Positions 5,751-10,977 of a stretch of 10,977 bases of DNA are shown here, piece after piece. The stretch is from RGIG3077 sp045541475. GTDB lineage: Bacteria; Bacillota; Clostridia; Oscillospirales; Ruminococcaceae. The DNA is taken from positions 1 to 10,977 of the forward strand of contig JAZQJI010000013.1 in assembly GCA_045541475.1 (NCBI GenBank), read 5' to 3'. Every line of letters starts with the position of its first letter. The stretch's first letter is position 1. A model generated the notes under the pieces. The model made no database searches and was not told the DNA's origin. It saw nothing but the letters and a program-made list of their open reading frames with translations. The position numbers and the translations under genes were made by a program.

Positions 5751-6612
5751 TTGGTTTCACTCTCCAATCAACAGTAATATTAAGGTCATACATATTATTA
5801 ACACGCTCTGCGCATTCTTTCAAGCGCTCCAACCATAATTCGGCACGTGTGCTTGTTTCAACATTGTTACTATTCACTTCATCGTCTGTTAAGCGTTCAC
5901 GTTTGTCTGTGTTTGTATTGGGGATTCCTAAATCAGTACAGAACTGGTTCTCAAGTTTCCTTAAATCAATAAGCAAATCAGACACAATGTAATTCTGCTG
6001 CAGATTGTCAGAAAACCATTCCCATGTTAACTTGCCGCTTTCAGGATCTATCAGCGCTTTATCAATAACCGTTGCGGGGTTACCGCTTGTAATCTGATCG
6101 TACACCTTTTTCAAACTCTCAGCGCCCGCTTTGTTACTTGTAAAGAAAATTTTGCTTGACTTACTATTTATAAGGTTCATGTCCACAGCTTCAGCAAATA
6201 GTGCGGCTTTTCCCGCGTAATAAGCAATCAGGTCATAAATTCCACAATAATTGCCCTGTAGCTTGAATATTTCGCATTCTTCATGTATGACATATTCTTT
6301 TGTCGGCAACAGGGGATTTGATACAAGAATGTTACGGGGTGCAAAGTAAATGTTAAATCCGTTTATTGTGCCGAATTGTGGTATCACACCGTATTGCTCT
6401 GTTGGAATGACTGCAATATATCCCATCATGTAAAGGACATATAGGAAATAGTCTTTATCCCAATGTTTAGGCAGTTCCCATTTGAAAACGGATATAGCCT
6501 TTTCGAACAGATACCGCGCAAAGTATCGGGCTGTTGCGTTATTATTTAAATGTACAGCGCCTGGTGTTTTGACGCTGCCGATGATATTTGAAATCTGATA
6601 ATAATCAAACAT
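5695..6612 (-). CDS. Upper collar / portal (connector) protein, phi29 gp10-like
   Basis: The portal is the dodecameric ring at one head vertex through which DNA is packaged and ejected. Length (305 aa) matches phi29 gp10 (309 aa). Family signs are the N-terminal helical region (ATARYFARYLFEKAISVFKW), the wing strands with GFNIYFAPRN (85-94), the long channel helix region (about 205-226) and LGIPNTNTDKRERLTDDEVN (228-247), the loop and helix pattern characteristic of this family, followed by a crown-type helix (ELWLERLKECAERVN). The ATG at 6612 directly follows the TAA of the lysozyme gene with no gap and is preceded by GAGAGG at 9 nt. The Ser/Gly-rich C-terminus overlaps the lower collar gene. 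Confidence 0.93.
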   Translation of the reverse strand: MFDYYQISNIIGSVKTPGAVHLNNNATARYFARYLFEKAISVFKWELPKHWDKDYFLYVLYMMGYIAVIPTEQYGVIPQFGTINGFNIYFAPRNILVSNPLLPTKEYVIHEECEIFKLQGNYCGIYDLIAYYAGKAALFAEAVDMNLINSKSSKIFFTSNKAGAESLKKVYDQITSGNPATVIDKALIDPESGKLTWEWFSDNLQQNYIVSDLLIDLRKLENQFCTDLGIPNTNTDKRERLTDDEVNSNNVETSTRAELWLERLKECAERVNNMYDLNITVDWRVKPNEGDSESVGTVSGRSDNS

Positions 6613-7233
6613 TTATTTGTTCCTCTCTTTCAGTTTGAACAAAAGCCAAACAGGTATTTTCCCGTGCGGGGTTTCGCCCGACAGCGTTTCATACCAATAT
6701 GCGGCAGCAGCGCTGCGCGAGTCTGACCACGTGCCGCGTTCGTAATTCCGGAACCAAGCACGCGTTAACCAGTCTATCGTATATTGGTCTGTAGTGGCAG
6801 CTTTAAAGGCAGCATAGTTAATTGGATAAGCGCTGCTTGTTATGTACTGCCCGCTTGACACTGCTGTGTCGTCAAGAAAGTTCAATTGCGCGCTGCCATC
6901 TGAAGGGGAACCGCTCATATCCGCAAAGTTAGGGGCATAGCCGCTATAATTTCGACCACCTGTGATATACTTTGCAGCAGGGTCCCATTGTACTAATCCA
7001 TACGCATGACCGCTTTGGATGTTGATGTTTGGGCTGTCAGAATATTGTATACTGTCGCTTTGCCATCGCCAAGGATTGTAACCGCTTTCATGCTCCACAT
7101 TCCCCCACATTGCAGCGAATGCTGCAAGAGTCCATCCACGTGACGATAGGATTGCGTACGCGTTTCTTGCATTGTTCAATGCTTCGGCGCTCTCTCTGCT
7201 GTATGCTCCTGTCGGTTTACAGTTCCATGCCAT
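6613..7233 (-). CDS. Phage lysozyme-domain protein (phi29 gp13 N-domain-like)
   Basis: The whole 206-aa product is one domain of the phage tail lysozyme type, which cleaves the glycan chain of peptidoglycan. The core GNVEHESGYNPWRWQSD (44-60) matches the GNxxxESxxNP segment, with Glu49 the expected catalytic acid; GHAYGLVQWDP (75-85) is the second conserved strand, and AWFRNYERG (159-167) a later helix. The C-terminal M23 endopeptidase domain of phi29 gp13 is absent and no cell-wall binding domain follows. GAGGTG precedes the ATG at 7233. It lies between knob and portal, unlike phi29, where gp13 follows the appendage gene. It could be a tail-tip enzyme for entry, the endolysin, or both; no other lysin is in the window. 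Confidence 0.85.
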   Translation of the reverse strand: MAWNCKPTGAYSRESAEALNNARNAYAILSSRGWTLAAFAAMWGNVEHESGYNPWRWQSDSIQYSDSPNINIQSGHAYGLVQWDPAAKYITGGRNYSGYAPNFADMSGSPSDGSAQLNFLDDTAVSSGQYITSSAYPINYAAFKAATTDQYTIDWLTRAWFRNYERGTWSDSRSAAAAYWYETLSGETPHGKIPVWLLFKLKERNK

Positions 7234-7244
7234 AGTTTAGCACC

Positions 7245-8825
7245 TCACTCAACATAAAAGCCACCCTCTAAATAAGTTCTGATTGTCTGTTTCTCTCTAT
7301 CAGTACACGCTATAGACACATCTGCATCTTTTACAATGCAAAAGCCTGAAAGACTTGCAATCTGTCTTGTCTGCATCAGTGGTCTTCCTGTGTGCGCAAA
7401 GTCCTCAGGCACGATAGGAAGAAACCGACCTGACAGCGTTAACGTCTGAGTGGAGAACAAGCCGCCGGTTCCCTGCATACCCTGAATTTCTGCTGTGGTA
7501 GACGCTGCTACCGCCATGTTAAATATATCGGTTGCGGTCTGTTTAATGGCAGCAGGTGAAAAGTTTTCTTTGATATCAGATATCATGCGTTCGCCTGTGT
7601 TGCGTAGGTTCTGCCATCCCGCCTGCAAAGCACCAAGGAACCCGCCTTTATTAGAAACATTGCTTTCAATCCTTGTTTCCTCATGGTTCAGTTTACCAAC
7701 CATTTGAGCACCTGCCGCCATAACTGCGGTTTTACCTGTCGCTATGTTGGTATAGTTCGTCTGCAAACTTGCTGTTGGTATCTGAACACCAACTTGAGCC
7801 TCAATCGTTCGAATCATATTTGAAAATCCATTTACTGCAATATTAAGAATCCCTTTACCAGTACATATATCAACGTCAACATATAAATCAAGAGTATTCC
7901 AAGCAGCGATTGCTTCTGAATCTATATCAATGGTACCAAATGGATAATAACGCAAAGTATACAGGGCATATGGTGACAGATTCAAATAATTTCCGCGTGA
8001 TGCTGCCAATGGATGCCGCGGGATTGAAAGTGAAGTTGTTTTTCTCAAATGCATGGAAGTATCTACAATTCGTGCTCCCTGAGGTACAGTTAATTCCCAC
8101 CATCCAAATTTAATGGTAGTTGTGGCAACTGCTGACTGATTTATAATATCCTGAACATTAACAGGCAGATACAAACATGACACAACATATTGAAATGGAT
8201 TGATTAGTGCTTTCTGTAAATCCTCTGAAATTTCTGCCACGTCTATATCAAGCCAACCACTTGAGTATGTGAACAGTTTTGTACAAAAATTTGTAAATCC
8301 CTGTTTATTAAAGGCATAATATGTGATTGCTCCATTGTTTGAATTACTGTTGATAATTCCCGCAATATATACACCTTCCTGACCTGCAAAGGGGTTTGCA
8401 ACTGCTGTTGATTGATACGTTGCTGCCGATGACGTGACAGGGTATTTACTATCTGCAACATTGCCATCATACAAAATCCTGCCGCTGCTGTCATATGTTG
8501 AACGCATGATATAAAGCTGCTGTTGGAATATATCATTGCGCCAAGACGCTAATACATCAACGTGGCACGCTGCTGTCCATAGACCGAGAGACCACACCCA
8601 GTCGTCAATATAATAATATCGCTTGAAGTGTGGAATGTAACAATAGTTATATAAAAATACATTTTTCTGCTGAAATAGTGAAGAATCAATTTCAAGCACA
8701 GGATTTACAACGCTGCAAGGTGTATTAAAATTAATTTCGACAGTCTGTAACGCGTTTGCCGTTGCGGGCTGTTTTGTGCTGTTATCCTTTTTGCTCATTC
8801 TGAACAAGTAACAAGTAAATGACAT
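7245..8825 (-). CDS. Tail knob / tail tube protein (phi29 gp9-like)
   Basis: The phi29 gp9 hexamer forms the tail tube and knob and inserts hydrophobic loops into the host membrane. This 526-aa protein has the family features: an N-terminal YLFRMSKKDNSTK segment, the conserved FLYNYCYIPHFKRYYYIDDW (57-76), DVLASWRNDI (90-99), and the closing signature SLSGFCIVKDADV ending YLEGGFYVE (518-526). Residues about 346-455, with GGFLGALQAGWQNLRN and several Ala-rich hydrophobic runs, correspond in place to the long membrane-active loop of gp9. It is somewhat shorter than phi29 gp9 (599 aa). AAGGGGTGATACA precedes the ATG at 8825. A hairpin in the gap upstream separates it from the capsid gene. Confidence 0.92.
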   Translation of the reverse strand: MSFTCYLFRMSKKDNSTKQPATANALQTVEINFNTPCSVVNPVLEIDSSLFQQKNVFLYNYCYIPHFKRYYYIDDWVWSLGLWTAACHVDVLASWRNDIFQQQLYIMRSTYDSSGRILYDGNVADSKYPVTSSAATYQSTAVANPFAGQEGVYIAGIINSNSNNGAITYYAFNKQGFTNFCTKLFTYSSGWLDIDVAEISEDLQKALINPFQYVVSCLYLPVNVQDIINQSAVATTTIKFGWWELTVPQGARIVDTSMHLRKTTSLSIPRHPLAASRGNYLNLSPYALYTLRYYPFGTIDIDSEAIAAWNTLDLYVDVDICTGKGILNIAVNGFSNMIRTIEAQVGVQIPTASLQTNYTNIATGKTAVMAAGAQMVGKLNHEETRIESNVSNKGGFLGALQAGWQNLRNTGERMISDIKENFSPAAIKQTATDIFNMAVAASTTAEIQGMQGTGGLFSTQTLTLSGRFLPIVPEDFAHTGRPLMQTRQIASLSGFCIVKDADVSIACTDREKQTIRTYLEGGFYVE

Positions 8826-8847
8826 TGTATCACCCCTTTATTTTAAA

Positions 8848-8869
8848 TGGGCAGCTTATATGCTGCCCA
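8848..8869 (-). terminator. Hairpin between capsid and tail knob genes, possible leaky terminator
   Basis: TGGGCAGC (8848-8855) and GCTGCCCA (8862-8869) form a perfect 8-bp GC-rich stem with a 6-nt loop. On the - strand it is followed by TTTAAAATAAAG, a weak and interrupted T-run. It lies in the 74-bp gap after the capsid stop codon (8900) and 22 bp before the knob start. A partial terminator or a 3'-stabilising hairpin here would raise capsid mRNA over that of downstream tail genes. Full termination would cut off the tail genes, so read-through is expected. Confidence 0.6.
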
Positions 8870-8899
8870 CCACAAGAAGGAAATATGGAAGATGAAGTA

Positions 8900-10105
8900 T
8901 CAGGCAAGAAGAAGTACCACAGCTTTCTCTGTGTTGTCCATGATGGTTTTGACGGTTGCATGATGTGCTTCATTCCAATACCCACCGTCAATATTGAGCG
9001 GGGTTGTAGCCGCCCACTGGGTTGTAAATGCATAACCGAGTGCATCAACGTCATGCAGCACGCCAAAGATATTTGTTGCTGTCTGTGCGGCGCCGGTGGT
9101 CACAGCACCCGCTGCCGTTGTGTAAGTCGGGACAACATTGATAGCGTTCGGGGTGCTGATAGACTGCCAATAATTGACGCGCTCAAACGTTGCGCCCTTC
9201 AAATAATCATCATGGTAAGTATCGGAAAGTACCATTGCTTCCATCTGATCTGCAAACGGCGCATAGATCGCAACACGCAGACGGTCCGCGGGGGTATGAC
9301 GCAGAATGGTTTTTCCTGTAATATTTGTCTGATACATAGCGCTGCGCTGTGACATCATGCGAGCAAGCGTTTTAATCCTTGCATATGCCCAACGCATAAA
9401 CGGAGCGAAATTATCGGGCTGATAAACTGTAGTGGCAGTCAATTCCAAACCTGTTGCAGTGTTGTATTCCGTCAACAGACGGACAACACGTTCGGTCTTA
9501 TTTTCGGCAAGCAATGCCCCAATAAGATTAGCCTGGATGCCACGCGCAATTGCTTCTTTATAAGTCTCACGGTCATTCTTGCGTTCGCCCATACACATGG
9601 ACAGGAAGCGTCCGAACTCCTCAGGAGAAGAAAACGCAACGTCAAACTGATCCTTGAAAATGGTATAACGCTGCTGATATACCGCTGTGCCGTAAAAGTT
9701 CGTCTGCAGCACTTCCTGTTTGCTGATTTTATAATGGTCTACACTCTGACCATTTCCGAGCGGGGGATTTTCGTCCGCATCATAACCAACAGGCCACAGA
9801 AAACGCATATCATCCACAGCAGCAGCAGCAACGGGGGAAAGCTTGCGGATTGCGTTTCCAAAGCGAGGCAAATCCATTTCAAGTGCGGCATTCTGCGCGT
9901 TATAATCACGATAGGCAAACAGAGTACGCGACCATACCTGAGAAATGGCATTTAGGACAGGATCGTAACCAGTTCTAAGAAGAGTCTGCGCGGCTGCGAC
10001 AAAATCACCTGTGTTGGTAATGGCGGCTGCGGCTTTCTGTCCTGTTAACTGTTCGGTAATGTTGTTTACAATTGTGCTAATCTGAGAAATAGTAAAATCA
10101 TTCAT
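8900..10105 (-). CDS. Major capsid protein (phi29 gp8-like, HK97 fold)
   Basis: The 401-aa product forms the head shell. It has the phi29-type pattern: an amphipathic N-terminal region (ISTIVNNITEQLTGQKA), TGYDPVLNAISQVWSRTLF (45-63), the FGNAIRKLSP stretch, KQEVLQTNFYGTAVYQQRYT, and YLKGATFERVNYWQS in the C-terminal third, ending MDNTEKAVVLLLA. phi29 gp8 is 448 aa because of a C-terminal Ig-like (BIG2) domain; here the chain stops at the core fold. GAGGTGATAATACA gives a strong ribosome binding site before the ATG at 10105. It lies 16 bp behind the scaffold candidate, as gene 8 follows gene 7 in phi29. Confidence 0.94.
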   Translation of the reverse strand: MNDFTISQISTIVNNITEQLTGQKAAAAITNTGDFVAAAQTLLRTGYDPVLNAISQVWSRTLFAYRDYNAQNAALEMDLPRFGNAIRKLSPVAAAAVDDMRFLWPVGYDADENPPLGNGQSVDHYKISKQEVLQTNFYGTAVYQQRYTIFKDQFDVAFSSPEEFGRFLSMCMGERKNDRETYKEAIARGIQANLIGALLAENKTERVVRLLTEYNTATGLELTATTVYQPDNFAPFMRWAYARIKTLARMMSQRSAMYQTNITGKTILRHTPADRLRVAIYAPFADQMEAMVLSDTYHDDYLKGATFERVNYWQSISTPNAINVVPTYTTAAGAVTTGAAQTATNIFGVLHDVDALGYAFTTQWAATTPLNIDGGYWNEAHHATVKTIMDNTEKAVVLLLA

Positions 10106-10121
10106 TGTATTATCACCTCAT

Positions 10122-10415
10122 TTATAGATTTTTCAATGCACCTGTTAATACATCCTCAGCCGTTTCAACTTTCTGTGGTTCCTGTTGGCTGTTATTGATG
10201 TTACGGGTCTGAATTGCTGCAGTCAAGTCTTTAATTGCTTTCAGAATTTCGGCATTATCTGCGGTCGGTTCTGCAACGGGTTCTGTGGTCGGTTCTGGTT
10301 CTACAGGATCGGCAACAACTTCAACAGGGTTCTGCTTTTCTTCTTCCGCAAGCGCGGCAATTTCTTCTTTCGTATAGCCGCATTTGTGCAAATTGATACG
10401 TTCAAGAATGGTCAT
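10122..10415 (-). CDS. Candidate scaffolding protein (phi29 gp7-like by size and place)
   Basis: This 97-aa protein lies directly upstream of the capsid gene, the place of phi29 gene 7 (98-aa scaffold). It is strongly acidic in the middle (VEVVADPVEPEPTTEPVAEP, 31-50), with a helical N-terminus (INLHKCGYTKEEIAALAEEE) and a C-terminal amphipathic helix (AEILKAIKDLTAAIQTR) that could form coiled coils. Scaffolds guide shell assembly and then leave; their sequences diverge fast, so the lack of clear motif likeness is not decisive. AAAGGAAGT abuts the ATG at 10415. Alternatives are a minor head protein or a fibre-like accessory protein. The assignment rests mainly on context. Confidence 0.6.
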   Translation of the reverse strand: MTILERINLHKCGYTKEEIAALAEEEKQNPVEVVADPVEPEPTTEPVAEPTADNAEILKAIKDLTAAIQTRNINNSQQEPQKVETAEDVLTGALKNL

Positions 10416-10430
10416 ACTTCCTTTACCTTC

Positions 10431-10673
10431 CTATACAATAATATTAATTGTTATGCCCTGATATTGTTCAGGATCATAATCAATTTCAAGAGTTTTCACG
10501 GCGGGTGCTGTCTCTGTTGGTTCAGGCTTGTAATTATCATAAACGATTGCATTTACAATGCTCTGCACCGCGTCATAATTATAGCCCGCTGCCGTCAAGC
10601 GCTCGCGCCGCTCTGCGCCGTTGCCCCATTTGGCTGCAAGCACTTCCTGTGCAATTTCATAATTACTTTTCAT
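10431..10673 (-). CDS. Stand-alone CW_7 (Cpl-7 repeat) cell-wall-binding protein
   Basis: Residues 4-44 (NYEIAQEVLAAKWGNGAERR, then ERLTAAGYNYDAVQSIVNAI) match the CW_7 repeat of the Cpl-7 lysozyme of Streptococcus phage Cp-7: IAxxVLAxxWGNGxxRxxRLxxAGYxYxxVQxxVN. In Cpl-7 these repeats bind peptidoglycan muropeptide. Here a single repeat stands without a catalytic domain, followed by a Pro/Glu linker (50-58) and a beta-like tail (TLEIDYDPEQYQGITINIIV). The ATG at 10673 follows AGGTG at 6 nt; a GTG at 10682 in frame lies upstream but within that binding site. It is placed between the holin-like gene and the scaffold candidate. It may be a lysis accessory, a targeting subunit, or a head-surface protein. 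Domain identity is firm; role is open. Confidence 0.85.
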   Translation of the reverse strand: MKSNYEIAQEVLAAKWGNGAERRERLTAAGYNYDAVQSIVNAIVYDNYKPEPTETAPAVKTLEIDYDPEQYQGITINIIV

Positions 10674-10690
10674 GTTAATCACCTATTAAA

Positions 10691-10719
10691 ATTAAAGGCG
10701 CGTTTTATGGTGCTGTCAA
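10691..10719 (-). promoter_or_regulatory. Possible sigma-A promoter for the capsid gene cluster
   Basis: On the - strand, TTGACA (10714-10719) is a perfect -35 box, followed after exactly 17 bp by TTTAAT (10691-10696), five of six -10 bases. The expected start near 10684 falls at the first bases of the AGGTG ribosome binding site of the CW_7 gene, giving an almost leaderless transcript, which is unusual. It lies within the inverted-repeat element and is an alternative or additional reading of it. Confidence 0.45.
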
Positions 10720-10767
10720 CACCTTGCGCGGGCTTCCGACCCTGACATAGCGCCACGCGCCTTTAAT
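10691..10767 (-). ncRNA. Candidate structured RNA element between holin-like and CW_7 genes
   Basis: Arms ATTAAAGGCGCGT (10691-10703) and ACGCGCCTTTAAT (10755-10767) form a perfect 13-bp closing helix around 51 nt. Read on the - strand, the inside holds a domain closed by GCGC/GCGC with an inner GGG/CCC hairpin (loop TCGGAAG), then a hairpin GGTG-TTGACAG-CACC. The unpaired TGTCA of the first domain is complementary to TGACA in the loop of the second, so a 5-bp loop-loop or pseudoknot contact is possible, within one molecule or between two. The outer arm overlaps the holin-like stop codon and the other ends 6 bp from the next ribosome binding site, filling the gap completely. I cannot name a family. 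Part of it also reads as a promoter. Confidence 0.5.
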
Positions 10768-10954
10768 GTTTTGCAGTGAGTGAGTCAATGAGCTGCTGCA
10801 TTACAAGAGTATTGTTATTGAGCGCTTCGGTTATTTTGTCCATTTCTGTTTTATGCGCTTCTCTTTCTTTTTCCATACTGTAAAAAAGATAGATGCAAGC
10901 CGCAATCGGAAAGCCAAGACTTCCAATCAATTGAGCAATTCCCGAAAAGTCCAT
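10763..10954 (-). CDS. Small single-TM holin-like membrane protein
   Basis: The 63-aa product has one hydrophobic segment (about 5-26, IAQLIGSLGFPIAACIYLFY), with a GFP turn of the kind seen in YvrJ/UviB-like small phage proteins, followed by a charged helix (EKEREAHKTEMDKITEALNN) and LVMQQLIDSL at the C-terminus. Proteins of this shape oligomerise in the host membrane and are usually annotated as holins, which release the lysin at the end of infection. AAAGGTGGTGATTG precedes the ATG at 10954. It is the first late-strand gene in the window, and its stop codon lies in the arm of the inverted repeat. A membrane-anchored morphogenesis factor is an alternative, since no classical endolysin gene is adjacent. 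Confidence 0.7.
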   Translation of the reverse strand: MDFSGIAQLIGSLGFPIAACIYLFYSMEKEREAHKTEMDKITEALNNNTLVMQQLIDSLTAKH

Positions 10955-10977
10955 ACCTCAATCACCACCTTTACAAT

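Noticed and set aside
8819..9352. 177-codon + strand frame rich in Cys and Ile
   Set aside because: It lies antisense to the confidently identified capsid gene and starts within the knob gene end; composition is that of a shadow frame.
10185..10745. 186-codon + strand frame rich in Phe and Cys
   Set aside because: It is antisense to the scaffold candidate and CW_7 genes and runs through the inverted-repeat element; no binding site or family likeness.
10691..10767. tRNA or simple intrinsic terminator
   Set aside because: The inner folds do not give a cloverleaf, anticodon arm or T-loop. The 51-nt loop and lack of a clean T-run argue against a simple terminator.

Overview
The window comes from a small tailed phage of the phi29 type (short-tailed podovirus, Picovirinae-like lineage). 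It carries recognisable relatives of the phi29 major capsid protein, tail knob, portal, lower collar and gp13-type lysozyme domain, all on one strand and packed head to tail. Purine-rich ribosome binding sites (AGGAGG-like, often ending in GGTGAT), sigma-A-like promoter boxes, moderate GC and a CW_7 muropeptide-binding motif point to a Firmicutes host. A gut Clostridia host is my inference. No integrase, packaging ATPase, DNA polymerase or terminal protein is visible here; they would lie outside.

Layout. Positions 1-1137 (+ strand) hold short genes of a probable early/replication operon: the tail of an unidentified gene, a sigma-A-like promoter with a palindrome over its -10 box, a 59-aa unknown, a leader with two hairpins, a 121-aa candidate phi29 p5-like ssDNA-binding protein and a 61-aa unknown. 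At 1144-1186 a bidirectional terminator separates this convergent operon from the late genes.

The late genes (- strand) read from right to left. They are a single-TM holin-like protein (10954), an intercistronic inverted-repeat element that is either a structured RNA or a promoter region, an 80-aa protein with one CW_7 repeat, an acidic scaffold candidate, the major capsid protein, a hairpin, the tail knob, a lysozyme-domain protein, the upper collar/portal, the lower collar, a 738-aa appendage with a NodB-type deacetylase domain, two mini-genes (32 and 43 aa) and a 439-aa fibre built on 25 uninterrupted decapeptide repeats.

How the parts fit. Scaffold and capsid protein build the head. Portal, lower collar and knob form the neck and tail. 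The lysozyme domain probably opens peptidoglycan during entry, exit or both. The two large distal proteins share an N-terminal anchor motif and so probably dock on the same virion site, one with a carbohydrate-enzyme-like head and the other with a long repeat shaft. Points most worth checking are the 77-nt element at 10691-10767, the deacetylase domain lacking one canonical histidine, the stand-alone CW_7 protein, and the terminator with a duplicated stem arm.
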